NCBI RefSeq assembly: GCF_026011715.1
Contig: NZ_BRVM01000011.1
Coordinates: 93,789 to 157,788 of the forward strand
Source of the DNA: Cytobacillus sp. NCCP-133
Lineage (GTDB): Bacteria; Bacillota; Bacilli; Bacillales; Cytobacillaceae
Length of the DNA: 64,000 nucleotides
Reading direction: 5' to 3'
In this document: positions 8,624 through 17,856 of the stretch, one piece after another
Layout of the letters: each line of letters opens with the position of its first letter
Position numbering within the stretch: the first letter of the stretch is position 1
Program-made: the position numbers and the translations under genes
Notes under the pieces: generated by a model
Told to the model about the DNA's origin: nothing
What the model saw: the letters and a program-made list of their open reading frames with translations, nothing else
Databases searched by the model: none

Positions 8624-9373
8624 ATGAATACTGATCAAAAAAAAGTTGCCTTAATTACAGGAGGTAGTTCTGGAATCGGGCAGGCTTCGGCAAAGGAATT
8701 AGCAGAAAAAGGATATCAAGTTATTGCAGCCTTTAATTCAAATTTAAGTGGTGCCCAAGAAACAAAACAAATGGTAGAGAATGCCGGCAGTGAGTGCCTG
8801 ATCGTCAAAGCAGATGTAACCATTAAGGAAGAGGTTCGAAAACTGGTTGAGGTATCAATAGAAGCTTTTGGACAAATAGATGTATTAGTCAATAACGCAG
8901 GAGCAGCTATAAAACGCAGTTCTTTTTTAGATATTGATGAAGAGCTTTGGCAAAAAACATACGATGTCAATGTAAAAAGTATATTTCTCGTATCACAGGC
9001 AGTACTAAATCAGATGGTTCCCCGCAAAACAGGGAGGATAATAAATATCTCGTCAGTAGCTGCCAGGCTTGGAGGACCTGGAGAAAGTATTCATTATGCA
9101 TCAGCAAAGGGAGCAGTTAACACACTTACGATTGGCCTGTCAAAGGAATTTGCACCGCATGGAATATTGGTGAATGGAATAGCACCGGGATTTATTCTGA
9201 CACCTTTTCAGGATAAATATTCGACCCAGGAACGGATTGACCGCATTGTGCCTACTATTCCAATTGGCCGTGCCGGAACTGCAGTGGATATTGCTAAGGT
9301 AGTTGGGTTTCTGGCTTCCGATTCTGCTAATTATATGATGGGTGAAATCTTAACTGTCAGCGGCGGAAGATAG
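8624..9373 (+). CDS. SDR-family oxidoreductase (3-oxoacyl-ACP reductase FabG-like)
   Basis: This 249-residue classical short-chain dehydrogenase carries the nucleotide motif TGGSSGIGQ near residues 14-22, NNAG, the serine of INISSV and an intact catalytic YASAK motif. It should oxidise or reduce a hydroxy/keto group with NAD(P). An AAGGGGGA ribosome site lies before the ATG. Among the three SDRs in this window it is the only one with the full Tyr-Lys pair (the others are at 10795 and 22951). Confidence 0.87.
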   Translation: MNTDQKKVALITGGSSGIGQASAKELAEKGYQVIAAFNSNLSGAQETKQMVENAGSECLIVKADVTIKEEVRKLVEVSIEAFGQIDVLVNNAGAAIKRSSFLDIDEELWQKTYDVNVKSIFLVSQAVLNQMVPRKTGRIINISSVAARLGGPGESIHYASAKGAVNTLTIGLSKEFAPHGILVNGIAPGFILTPFQDKYSTQERIDRIVPTIPIGRAGTAVDIAKVVGFLASDSANYMMGEILTVSGGR

Positions 9374-9518
9374 GGACAAACCTTTATGGATTTGGAAGTG
9401 GGCAAAGAAGGGATTGACTTGATGAAATCAATTTAGCGGGCATGGGATGCTAATAATATTTTGAATCCCGCAAAAAATCTTTCCTGAGCCTGATCAAAAG
9501 TTATTGCTGAGGCAATGA
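9374..9518 (+). pseudogene. glcD: glcD remnant: C-terminal end of glycolate oxidase FAD subunit
   Basis: Reading from 9386 gives MDLEVGKEGIDLMKSI, a TAG, then RAWDANNILNPAK; after skipping one A in the run at 9472-9477 it continues IFPEPDQKLLLRQ and a stop. This is the conserved C-terminal end of GlcD/FAD-linked oxidases (LDPNNILNPGKIF-like). One nonsense change and one homopolymer frameshift show it is dead. Only this tail survives; an N-terminal glcD piece lies separately at 14313. The remnant sits in the gap between the SDR and the CoA transferase. Confidence 0.75.
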
Positions 9519-9570
9519 CGATTCATTCCATAAATTTATATAATCAGACTTTACATAGGAGGAATACCAC

Positions 9571-10758
9571 ATGAAACAGCCATTAGAGGATATAAAGGTA
9601 CTGGATTTATCAAGGGTCTATGCTGGTCCGGGCGGATCAATGATTTTAGGAGACCTGGGAGCAGATGTTGTTCGAATTGAATCTCCAAAAGGAACAGACA
9701 GCATGAGGGATTGGGTACCTTTTATTGAGGGAGAAAGCACTTATTATATGTGTGCCAACCGAAATAAAAGGTCCATTACACTGAACCTAAAGGATAAAAC
9801 AGGAAAAGAATTATTGTTAAGACTGGTTAAGGACGCTGATGTTGTTTTAGAGAATTTTAAAACCGGTACATTGAAAAAAATGGGCCTTGGATATGAAGAA
9901 CTAAAGAAAGAAAATCCAAGCATCGTTTTATGCTCTGTAACAGGATACGGCCAAACAGGCCCTTATAGCCATGAACCTGGATTTGACCCCGTCATTCAGG
10001 CTATTGGGGGAATTATGGACGTCACCGGTTTCCCAGAAGGAGAGCCTACAAGGGTAGGAGTTCCAGTTGTTGACATAATGACTTCTCAATACGTTGCCAT
10101 CAGCATCATTTCTGCTCTTAGGTTAAGAGATCATACAGGAGAAGGGCAGCATATCGACATTTCACTTTTGGATGTTCAATTAAGCTCCCTTGCAAATATC
10201 GCAAGCAGCTATTTGAATACAGGATCCATCTCTGAAAGAATTGGAAACAGCCACAGTTACATTGTTCCTTATCAGGTTTTTCAATGCCAGGACAGACCAT
10301 TGATGGTATGTGCAGGAAATGATCGTTTATATAAAAAGTTTTGCGATGTTCTAGGGCATTCTGAGTGGGCAGAAGATGAAAAGTATAAAACAAATAACAA
10401 ACGGATTGAAAATCGTGAGGAATTAACAAGCCAAATACAGGAGGTTTTCTCCGGTAAAAATGCTGATGATTGGTTTCAATTACTCTCGGATGCCGGTGTG
10501 CCAGCCGGACCGGTTAATAATATTGAACAAGTCTTTGAACATCCTCAAGTTAAAGCAAGGGAAACGGTGGAAGAGGTATCACACCCAACACTTGGAACCA
10601 TAAAATTGGTGAAGAGCCCAATAAGGTTTTCGGGGCTGGAAATACAAACGAAAAATCACCCTCCTTTATTAGGCGAACATACAGAGGAGTTTTTGGAGAA
10701 AGAGCTGGGAATTAACAAGGACGAGATTGCAAGGTTAAGAGAAGAAGGAATTATCTAA
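9571..10758 (+). CDS. CaiB/BaiF-family (class III) CoA transferase
   Basis: This 395-residue enzyme transfers CoA between carboxylic acids. It has the N-terminal LSRVYAGPGGSMILGDLGAD segment, the nucleophilic aspartate in GVPVVDIM (about residue 169) and the C-terminal GEHTEEFL motif, and a full family length. TAGGAGGAA precedes the ATG. A paralog occurs at 62644-63858. It provides ATP-free activation of an acid in the same region as an ATP-dependent ligase, implying at least two acids are handled. Confidence 0.9.
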   Translation: MKQPLEDIKVLDLSRVYAGPGGSMILGDLGADVVRIESPKGTDSMRDWVPFIEGESTYYMCANRNKRSITLNLKDKTGKELLLRLVKDADVVLENFKTGTLKKMGLGYEELKKENPSIVLCSVTGYGQTGPYSHEPGFDPVIQAIGGIMDVTGFPEGEPTRVGVPVVDIMTSQYVAISIISALRLRDHTGEGQHIDISLLDVQLSSLANIASSYLNTGSISERIGNSHSYIVPYQVFQCQDRPLMVCAGNDRLYKKFCDVLGHSEWAEDEKYKTNNKRIENREELTSQIQEVFSGKNADDWFQLLSDAGVPAGPVNNIEQVFEHPQVKARETVEEVSHPTLGTIKLVKSPIRFSGLEIQTKNHPPLLGEHTEEFLEKELGINKDEIARLREEGII

Positions 10759-10794
10759 CTTTAACTCTTATAAACTATGAAAGGAAGTTTTAGG

Positions 10795-11580
10795 ATGGAT
10801 TTAGGATTAAAGGGCAAGGTTGCGATTGTCACAGGCGGAAGCAAGGGGATTGGCTTTGAAACAGCTTTTCATCTAGTAAAAGAAGGAGCAAAAGTGGCAA
10901 TCTGCGGACGGGGAATAGAAGCTTTAAATGATGCTGTCCAATCCATTTTTAGGCTTACCGGAGAGAAGGTTTTGCCTATTCAGGCAGATGTATCCAAAGC
11001 GGAAGATTGCAATAAAATAATTGAAGAAACAGCATCCCATTATGGGGCTGTTGATATCTTAATAAATAATGCAGGAACATCTTCTGCACATTCCTTTGAA
11101 GAGGTAAGTGCAGAAATGTGGGAGGAAGATTTCGGTCTAAAGCTGTTCGGAGGGATAAATTGCTCAAGAGCAGCCGTTAAGCATATGAAAATAAACGGCG
11201 GGGGAGCCATTGTTAATATTACTGCAGTAATCGGAAAAGCGCCACCTGCTTCGTCCCTTCCTACATCGGCTACCAGAGCAGCAGGGATTGCGCTGACTAA
11301 AGCTATGAGCCGAGATCTTGGGAAATACTCAATTCGGGTTAATACAGTCTGTATTGGATTAATACGCAGCAGCCAGATCGAAGAAAAGAAGTGGAAAAAG
11401 AATGCAAGTCACTTAACTTGGGAAGAGTTCTCAACGGATCCCAGGCATGATATACCGCTGGGAAGGATTGGTGAGACTTCAGAGGCAGCGAAAGTTATTG
11501 CGTTCTTAGCTTCTGATGCAGCCTCTTACGTGTCGGGAACATCAGTCAATGTAGATGGCGGAAAGGGAGCAGTTGATTAA
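10795..11580 (+). CDS. SDR-family protein lacking the usual Tyr-Lys catalytic pair
   Basis: This 261-residue protein has the SDR nucleotide motif TGGSKGIGF and NNAG, and ends with the normal GTSVNVDGG segment. However the region equivalent to YSASK reads TSATR, so both the catalytic tyrosine and lysine appear replaced. It may be a divergent SDR with another acid-base system or a non-catalytic protein. The ATG at 10795 is preferred to the one at 10777 because AAAGGAAG (10780-10787) lies seven bases upstream and would otherwise be inside the gene. It follows the CoA transferase and precedes KorA. Confidence 0.8.
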   Translation: MDLGLKGKVAIVTGGSKGIGFETAFHLVKEGAKVAICGRGIEALNDAVQSIFRLTGEKVLPIQADVSKAEDCNKIIEETASHYGAVDILINNAGTSSAHSFEEVSAEMWEEDFGLKLFGGINCSRAAVKHMKINGGGAIVNITAVIGKAPPASSLPTSATRAAGIALTKAMSRDLGKYSIRVNTVCIGLIRSSQIEEKKWKKNASHLTWEEFSTDPRHDIPLGRIGETSEAAKVIAFLASDAASYVSGTSVNVDGGKGAVD

Positions 11581-11601
11581 TAGTTTTTAAAAAAATAAAA
11601 G

Positions 11602-11621
11602 GGATACAATATCCAGTATCC
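11602..11621 (+). promoter_or_regulatory. Predicted GntR-type operator upstream of korA
   Basis: GGATACAATATCC (11602-11614) matches the recurrent window motif GGATMCWRTATCC, and an overlapping second half site, TATCCAGTATCC, ends at 11621, directly before the korA ribosome site. The other copies lie at 27962, 37684, 41457, 42188 and 59551, with a shortened copy at 35132. Confidence 0.65.
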
Positions 11622-11636
11622 TTAAGGAGGAAGAAC

Positions 11637-13367
11637 GTGGAGGAACTTACAATTGTTATTGGCGGTGAGCAAGGGGAAGGCATTGAAAGTGTCGGTGAAA
11701 TCCTAACTAAAGTTTTAAGTCAAATGGGTTTCTCTCTATACGGGTTCCGGAATTTTTCATCAAGAATTAAAGGGGGCCATTCGGATTTTAATTTGAGGAT
11801 CTGCACTGGAAAAGAAATTTATGTAAATGCTGAAAAGGTGAACATTCTTGTCGCTTTTGATAAAGCTTCCATAGATTTATATTTAGATCAAATGGATAAC
11901 AGCAGTATTATTCTATTTGATTCAAAGAGTGTCAAATCGGATAGTTTTCCTTTGCCGAAAGATGGAGTTATTGTGATTGAGGCTCCATTCCAGGAACTTG
12001 CATCTGAATTGGGGAGCCCAATTATGAAGAATATGGTTGCCTTAGGGATGATTTGCGCCTTAAATAATCAATCTGGAAGTGTCTTTCATCAAGTTATTAA
12101 AAACCGTTTTATAAAAAAAGGAACCAAAACAGCAGAATTAAATATAGAAGCCTTTGAAAAGGGTTATGCTTTTATCCAAGAGAAAAACTTATATTCCATT
12201 CCGCTTGGTCCTGTAATGAATTCTAAAAATATGTTTTTATCTGGAAACGAGGCCATGGTAATTGGAGCAATTGCTGCTGGCTGCCGTTTTATGGCTGGCT
12301 ACCCGATTACACCTGCTTCTGAGGTTCTTGAAAACTTAATTCAAATGATGCCTGAATTTGGTGGGGTTGTTGTTCAGGCTGAAGATGAATTAAGTTCCAT
12401 TGCTATGGCAATCGGTGCAAGCTTTGCAGGCACCCGTTCAATGACAGCGACTTCTGGTCCAGGGATATCCTTAATGCAGGAGGCTATAGGATTATCCGGA
12501 GCTATAGAGGTGCCCCTAGTAATAATTGATACCCAGCGGGGAGGCCCAAGCAGCGGACTTGCTACTAAAATGGAGCAAAGCGATTTAACAGCAATGCTTG
12601 GTGGAACACATGGCGAAATACCAAGAATTATTATTTCTCCAAGTACTGTCCAGGAAGCCCTGTATGATATGGGCACAGCCTTTAACCTGGCAGAAAAATA
12701 CCAATGCCCAGTATTTATCGCAGCTGACCTTGTCTTGGCTACATCCAAACAAAGTGCTGAAATACTGGATCCCCTCAAGTTTGAGATGGACAGGGGAAAG
12801 AGAGTAACTGATGAAGAACTGGCGGAACAAGGTAAAGTGGTTTTTGACCGATTTGCCTTTACCAAAGACCACATTTCACCACGAACTATCCCGGGGCAAA
12901 AAAACGGAACACACCATGCAACGGGAATTGAGCATGGAGAAACCGGTCACCCAACAGAGGATTATAAAAATCGGGAAAAGATGATGATCAAAAGAATGAA
13001 TAAGATCGAAACCGCAACTCTGGGAGAAGATATTAAAACAGAGGGAAATGGTGAAGATCTTTTAATAATCGGTTTTGGCTCAACATATGGAGCGATCAAA
13101 GAAGCTAGTGAAGGATTCAATATGAAGGGGATTAAGACAGGTCTGGCCCAAATCCGTTTATTGCATCCATTTCCTGCAGATCAATTAGAAAGCCTGATAA
13201 ATAAGGCCAGACAGGTAATTGTTGTCGAAAATAACTTTACTGGCCAGCTAGCCAATGTTATTAAGCAGCATATATCTGACCATTCTAAAATTCAAAAACT
13301 GTCAAAATTTGATGGCAGGCCTTTTAAGCCTTCCGATATCAGTAATTTTTGCAAGGAGCTGGTGTAA
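11637..13367 (+). CDS. korA: 2-oxoacid:acceptor oxidoreductase, fused gamma-alpha subunit
   Basis: This 576-residue protein has an N-terminal gamma domain (VIGGEQGEGIES near residue 6) fused to the alpha domain with the AGYPITPASEVLENL segment (about residues 220-234) and TSGPGIS. It is the standard bacterial KorA layout. With KorB it oxidatively decarboxylates a 2-oxo acid to an acyl-CoA, passing electrons to ferredoxin or another acceptor. The GTG start is set by AAGGAGG six bases upstream. In this catabolic setting it may act on a branched or substituted 2-oxo acid rather than 2-oxoglutarate. Confidence 0.9.
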   Translation: MEELTIVIGGEQGEGIESVGEILTKVLSQMGFSLYGFRNFSSRIKGGHSDFNLRICTGKEIYVNAEKVNILVAFDKASIDLYLDQMDNSSIILFDSKSVKSDSFPLPKDGVIVIEAPFQELASELGSPIMKNMVALGMICALNNQSGSVFHQVIKNRFIKKGTKTAELNIEAFEKGYAFIQEKNLYSIPLGPVMNSKNMFLSGNEAMVIGAIAAGCRFMAGYPITPASEVLENLIQMMPEFGGVVVQAEDELSSIAMAIGASFAGTRSMTATSGPGISLMQEAIGLSGAIEVPLVIIDTQRGGPSSGLATKMEQSDLTAMLGGTHGEIPRIIISPSTVQEALYDMGTAFNLAEKYQCPVFIAADLVLATSKQSAEILDPLKFEMDRGKRVTDEELAEQGKVVFDRFAFTKDHISPRTIPGQKNGTHHATGIEHGETGHPTEDYKNREKMMIKRMNKIETATLGEDIKTEGNGEDLLIIGFGSTYGAIKEASEGFNMKGIKTGLAQIRLLHPFPADQLESLINKARQVIVVENNFTGQLANVIKQHISDHSKIQKLSKFDGRPFKPSDISNFCKELV

Positions 13368-14234
13368 ATGTCTACCTTAAAAGAATTCCGCATGGATATT
13401 AAACCAAATTGGTGTCCCGGCTGCGGAGACTTTTCAGTTCTTGCTGCCATTCAAAAAAGTGTAGTAAGTCTTAATATTGAACCTGAAGATATGGCACTAA
13501 TTTCCGGAATTGGCTGTTCGGGAAGGATCTCCGGCTATGTGAATGTGTATAGTATGCATACCATGCATGGAAGAGCGCTTGCTGTAGCGCAAGGTGTAAA
13601 GCTCGCCAATCCCGATTTGAATGTTATTTGTGCAGGTGGGGACGGTGATGGCTTTGGCATTGGCCTAAATCATTTTGCACATGCTGCACGGAGGAATGTT
13701 GATATCACCTATATAGTAATGGATAACCAAATTTATGGATTAACAAAAGGGCAAATGTCCCCAACGAGCCCCCATGGAATGGAAACAAAGTCCAGCCCTG
13801 GCGGAAATCCGGAACAGCCTGTTAATCCTTTGCAAATGGCTTTGGCCTCGGGTTCAAGCTTTATTGCACAGGCTTTTTCTGGAGATGTCAAACAGCTGAT
13901 GTCTCTAATTGAACAAGGGATTAAGCACAAGGGTTTTTCTTTTATTAATGTTTTTAGCCCTTGTGTCACGTTTAATAAAATATTAACTTATGAGTTTTTT
14001 AAGAAAAACCTTGTTATTTTGGAAGAAAAAAAGGGGTACGACCCTTCCAATAGAGGTATGGCTTTTAATATAGTTGAAGAAACATCCAGCATGTTTACTG
14101 GAGTTTTATACAAAAATGAAAGAAAAACTTTAACTGAATCACTTCCAAAGGGCTCGGGAACCAATATGTTAAGGCAGGGGTATTTTAGCCTGAATGAAAG
14201 CATGAAAGATAAGCTGATAAAAAGATTTATTTGA
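13368..14234 (+). CDS. korB: 2-oxoacid:acceptor oxidoreductase, beta subunit (ThDP/4Fe-4S)
   Basis: This 288-residue subunit starts on the base after the korA stop. It shows the CPGCGDF cysteine pair, a further IGCSGR cysteine and the ThDP motif beginning GGDGDG (about residues 90-95) and ending in MDNQIYGLT. These bind ThDP and the iron-sulfur cluster. The pair KorA-KorB is complete and intact, unlike the adjacent glycolate oxidase remnants downstream. Confidence 0.9.
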   Translation: MSTLKEFRMDIKPNWCPGCGDFSVLAAIQKSVVSLNIEPEDMALISGIGCSGRISGYVNVYSMHTMHGRALAVAQGVKLANPDLNVICAGGDGDGFGIGLNHFAHAARRNVDITYIVMDNQIYGLTKGQMSPTSPHGMETKSSPGGNPEQPVNPLQMALASGSSFIAQAFSGDVKQLMSLIEQGIKHKGFSFINVFSPCVTFNKILTYEFFKKNLVILEEKKGYDPSNRGMAFNIVEETSSMFTGVLYKNERKTLTESLPKGSGTNMLRQGYFSLNESMKDKLIKRFI

Positions 14235-14312
14235 TATAGGAGCACTAAAATATAGCTGCGGTTATTTTTGCAGTTATGTTTGCTGGCTCCCTCTTTTTGG
14301 AGGAGATATCCA

Positions 14313-14511
14313 TTGGAAAATTCGGATAATATTTATCCACAATTAAAAGAGGTTATTACAGATCCAAATAGAATTCTTTTTAATATAGAAGATCTATGCA
14401 GCTATTCTTTTGATGCCTCATTCGGAAGATTTCTTCCCGAATTTGTTGTCCAGGTTACTTCAGCAGATGAGGTTCCAAGATGATGAAAATTGCCAATAGG
14501 GAAAAATTCCT
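14313..14511 (+). pseudogene. glcD: glcD remnant: N-terminal start of glycolate oxidase FAD subunit
   Basis: A GGAGGAG site and TTG start at 14313 open a frame reading MENSDNIYPQLKEVITDPNR, followed by a YSFDASFGRFLPEFVVQVTS segment, the conserved N-terminus of GlcD. The frame breaks after EVPR at about 14479; restoring one base gives MMKIANREKIPVT, also GlcD-like. Then the sequence jumps straight into glcF, so several hundred codons have been deleted. Together with the tail at 9374-9518 it shows a destroyed, rearranged glycolate oxidase. Confidence 0.75.
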
Positions 14512-15171
14512 GTGACACTTAATGATTTTAGTATGAAACTATTGCAGGCAGGAGGCTGTGAAGTCACAATTATACCCAAGCAAACCTGCTGCGGAGCTCT
14601 TCACAGCTTTAGTGGAGAAGTGGATCTGGCAAAAGAGCTTGCAAAGAAGAACATTTCTGCATTTGAAGATCTAACCTATGATTATTTGATTAACAATGCA
14701 GGTGGATGCGGTGCCATGCTAAATGAATACGGCCATCTTTTTAAGGATGAACCAGAATAGAAAAATAGGGCAGACAAATTTTCTCCTAAAAGTATCGATA
14801 TTAGCGTTCTGTTAAGCAAGCTCGAATTGCCATTAAAAAAGAGATTGAAAAGATTTTGACCTATCGGCCTTCGTGCCATATGAAAAATGTTCAAAAAGTA
14901 GCAGTTAAAGGATTGTCCATACAAAGAATGGAAAAAGAAGATATGTGCTGCGGGTCAGCTGGAATTTATAATATCGTACTATAAGGAATATATGAAAATT
15001 TTGGATGAAAAAATGATTGATGTTAAGAATACAGCCACTCATGTGATTTTTACAATGAATCCAGAGTGTTTGCTTCAAATGAAGCTCGGAATCTATAGGG
15101 AAAAAATGAATAGGAGAACAGAAGCGGTACATTTAGTTGAACTTCTTGCAGAATCTAGCGAAATTTTATAA
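14512..15171 (+). pseudogene. glcF: glcF remnant: C-terminal half of glycolate oxidase iron-sulfur subunit
   Basis: Segments MKLLQAGGCEVTIIPKQTCC, GALHSFSGE, NNAGGCGAML, KEDMCCGSAGIYN and FTMNPECLLQMKLG are in the right order for the two CCG (cysteine-rich) domains of GlcF. They are interrupted by an in-frame TAG at 14758-14760, a frameshift near 14840 and another near 14984. The end is TAA at 15169-15171. The N-terminal ferredoxin domain is missing because the deletion fuses it to the glcD start. It is non-functional. Confidence 0.78.
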
Positions 15172-15207
15172 CCCTGCAAACTATAAAAGGATTACAAAGG
15201 AGATTAT

Positions 15208-16188
15208 ATGAAACCAAAAGTTATTATTTATAAAAAGATTCCACATAAAGTACTTTCTTACATTAAGGAACATTGTCATGTAAGTTATTACGAAAATCTA
15301 GACAGCTGGTTAAATCCGCAGTTTTTAAGGGATTTAAGCGATGCTCAGGGGCTGCTCGGCAGCAGTATGAGCATTAACAAAGAATTGCTGGATAAAGCCC
15401 CTCAATTAAAAATTGTCTGCAATGTATCAGTCGGATATAACAATTTTGATATGGATGAGCTTACAAGAAGGGGGATAATGGCATCAAATACACCGGACGT
15501 TTTAACAGATACAACGGCTGATACAATTTTCGGTTTAGTGCTTTCTTCAGCAAGAAGAATTTGTGAAATGGATAGATTTGTGAAGGATGGAAAGTGGGAA
15601 GAGCTTATCGGCGAAGATTCTTTTGGTGCAGATGTCCATCATAAAGTACTGGGAGTTATCGGGATGGGCAGAATCGGCTCAGCAATTGCCAAGCGGGCAA
15701 GCCTCGGGTTCGATATGGAAATTTTATATCATAACCGAAGCAGGAATGAAAATGCCGAGAAATTATATGGCGCAAAAAGAACTGAGCTTCAAGAGCTTTT
15801 GTCCAAATCGGATTTTGTTTGTTTAATGACTCCGCTCACTGATGAAACAAAAAATTTAATTAGCTATCCTGAATTTAAATTGATGAAAAAAACTGCGTTT
15901 TTTATAAATGGTTCCCGGGGTGAAACAGTGAATGAAGATGCGCTGGTGGAGGCCTTGCATACAAAACAAATAGCAGGGGCAGGACTTGATGTCTATAATG
16001 AAGAACCCATTAATCCTGATCATCCGCTCCTAAAGTTTAAAAATGCCGTTACACTGCCTCATATGGGTTCAGCTACTGCAGAAACAAGAACTAAAATGGC
16101 TTTCCTTGCTGCTGAAAACCTTGTAAAGGGTTTATCTGGCGAATTACCGCCATCCCTAATAAATACATCTCTAATATCAGCCAGATGA
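15208..16188 (+). CDS. D-2-hydroxyacid dehydrogenase (glyoxylate/hydroxypyruvate reductase-like)
   Basis: This 326-residue dehydrogenase has GMGRIG (about residues 152-157), the arginine of INGSRGETVNEDA, the glutamates of GLDVYNEEP and the histidine of LPHMGSATAETR, all expected of glyoxylate/hydroxypyruvate reductases. AAGGAGA precedes the ATG. It follows the dead glycolate oxidase genes; a glyoxylate-reducing enzyme next to a former glycolate oxidase suggests the ancestral unit handled C2/C3 hydroxy acids. It is a paralog of the 1493 gene but only distantly similar. Confidence 0.87.
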   Translation: MKPKVIIYKKIPHKVLSYIKEHCHVSYYENLDSWLNPQFLRDLSDAQGLLGSSMSINKELLDKAPQLKIVCNVSVGYNNFDMDELTRRGIMASNTPDVLTDTTADTIFGLVLSSARRICEMDRFVKDGKWEELIGEDSFGADVHHKVLGVIGMGRIGSAIAKRASLGFDMEILYHNRSRNENAEKLYGAKRTELQELLSKSDFVCLMTPLTDETKNLISYPEFKLMKKTAFFINGSRGETVNEDALVEALHTKQIAGAGLDVYNEEPINPDHPLLKFKNAVTLPHMGSATAETRTKMAFLAAENLVKGLSGELPPSLINTSLISAR

Positions 16189-16236
16189 TTTTGACTTTAA
16201 GATCCTTCCTTAACATTTAATTCAGGAGGTGTTTAA

Positions 16237-16941
16237 TTGGGAAACACAGGCTATCGCGCAATTAAAGATTCTGAACGGCTGGATCAGAATATAATAGATG
16301 GCTACAAATATATTGCTACTCCTGTTATTGGAGATGTAATGGGAAGAATGAGAGTTATGAATTATGCTATTAAACCAGTCAATATTCCCGGTGTCCATAT
16401 GGCTGGAAGAGCAATGACAGTAAGGACACATCCATCAGATAATTTACCTGTACATAAAGCGATGGATCTTGCCCAGCCTGGAGATATTATTGTTGTTGAT
16501 GCAAGCGGTGATACGGAACATGCCATAATAGGCGAAATCATGTCTTACTATGCAAAAACGAAGGGGGTTGGCGGGTTTGTAATAGATGGAGCAATCCGGG
16601 ATCGAATTCAAATTGCCAAACTGGGGCTGTCTGTTTTTGCAAAAGGATCTACACCGAGAGGGCCATATAAGGAAGGACCGGGTGAAATTAACACAGTTAT
16701 TAGCTGCGGAAACGTCCCAGTGTCACCTGGTGACGTCATTATCGGTGATGATGATGGGGTAGTTGTTGTTCCTAAAGCTGAAGCCCATGTTATTCTGGCA
16801 AAAGCGATGGAACTGTCAGAGAAGGAAGAAGAAATTCTCCGTTCCATTGGGCAAGGAAAATGGGAAAGGTCATGGGTGGATAAAATTTTAATGGAAAAAG
16901 GGATTGAAATCGAAGAAAGAAATGAAAAAGCACCAATTTAA
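16237..16941 (+). CDS. RraA-like family protein (HMG/CHA aldolase-like)
   Basis: This 234-residue protein has the family core: GEIMSYYAKTKGVGGFVIDG followed by AIRD, with the arginine and aspartate used for metal and oxo-acid binding in 4-hydroxy-4-methyl-2-oxoglutarate aldolases, and the C-terminal PGDVIIGDDDGVVVVP signature. It could cleave a branched 4-hydroxy-2-oxo acid or decarboxylate oxaloacetate. The TTG start follows AGGAGGT by six bases. It lies between a hydroxyacid dehydrogenase and an FAH hydrolase, typical company for 2-oxo-acid side-chain catabolism. Confidence 0.85.
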   Translation: MGNTGYRAIKDSERLDQNIIDGYKYIATPVIGDVMGRMRVMNYAIKPVNIPGVHMAGRAMTVRTHPSDNLPVHKAMDLAQPGDIIVVDASGDTEHAIIGEIMSYYAKTKGVGGFVIDGAIRDRIQIAKLGLSVFAKGSTPRGPYKEGPGEINTVISCGNVPVSPGDVIIGDDDGVVVVPKAEAHVILAKAMELSEKEEEILRSIGQGKWERSWVDKILMEKGIEIEERNEKAPI

Positions 16942-16970
16942 TTGCTTAGCCATTTTTATAGGGAGATGAA

Positions 16971-17849
16971 ATGATGAGATTAGCTACTGTGAAAAGATTT
17001 GGAGAAGAGAAAGCAGCGATTATTACTGGAAAGGGAGCCATTTTAATAGAAGCCATTAATAAAAACCTGAATTTAAATTGGGCTTCAAATCTTTTTGATA
17101 TTATAGAATCAGGCCAGCTAAAACATTTGACAGACTGGTATAATAGAGAAGGAAAAAGCATGATTGAAGATTTTCATGAAGTAATACCTTCAAGCAATAT
17201 TGAATATGGCCCATTGTATAGATTTCCAAAAAAGATTTGGGGTATAGGGCTAAACTATGTGGAACATGCCGCCGATTTAAGCGAGTCTGCCCCTAATACA
17301 GAACCGGCAAGTTTTATGAAGCCAACGACAGCCATTATTGGTCCAAATGATGCAATAAAAATACCTCATCAATCAAACCGTACGACAGCAGAGTCTGAAC
17401 TGGGTGTCATTATCGGCAAAGAATGCAAGGACGTTTCCATGGAAGATGCCCCACATGTCATTGCTGGATTTACAACAATCATAGATATGACAGCTGAAGA
17501 TATTTTACAGGTAAATCCACGCTATTTGACCCGTTCGAAAAGCTTTGATACTTTCTTTAGTTTTGGACCGCAGTTAATGACACCAGATGAAGTCGAAAAT
17601 GTACTTAATTTAAATGTTTCGACTGTTATCAATGGAAAATTGCACCGCAAAAACATTGTTTCAAACATGACATTTAATCCTTGGCACTTAGTTTCTTTCC
17701 ATTCAAAAGTTATGACACTTCTTCCAGGAGATATTATTTCTACCGGTACACCGGGAGCAGTCGTGATACGGGATGGGGATGTAGTAGAATGCCAGATAGA
17801 TGGATTTGAAACATTGGCAAACCCGGTAAAAGATTTAAAAGTGAACTAA
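16971..17849 (+). CDS. Fumarylacetoacetate hydrolase (FAH)-family hydrolase/isomerase
   Basis: This 292-residue protein carries an N-terminal variable domain and the FAH fold: IWGIGLNYVEHA (about residue 84), FMKPTTAIIGPNDAI, the metal-ligand glutamates in ESELGVIIGKE, DMTAEDI and the closing STGTPGAV. Members hydrolyse acylpyruvates, isomerise or hydrate 2-oxo-dienoates, or decarboxylate oxaloacetate. ATG ATG at the start gives a choice of two adjacent starts after GGGAGATG. It is the last gene of the first plus-strand block, before a strong terminator. Confidence 0.87.
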   Translation: MMRLATVKRFGEEKAAIITGKGAILIEAINKNLNLNWASNLFDIIESGQLKHLTDWYNREGKSMIEDFHEVIPSSNIEYGPLYRFPKKIWGIGLNYVEHAADLSESAPNTEPASFMKPTTAIIGPNDAIKIPHQSNRTTAESELGVIIGKECKDVSMEDAPHVIAGFTTIIDMTAEDILQVNPRYLTRSKSFDTFFSFGPQLMTPDEVENVLNLNVSTVINGKLHRKNIVSNMTFNPWHLVSFHSKVMTLLPGDIISTGTPGAVVIRDGDVVECQIDGFETLANPVKDLKVN

Positions 17850-17856
17850 TTAAAAA

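Noticed and set aside
12374..12874. Minus-strand open frame of 166 codons within korA
   Set aside because: It lies fully inside a well-supported gene with clear motifs; no family features and no ribosome site.
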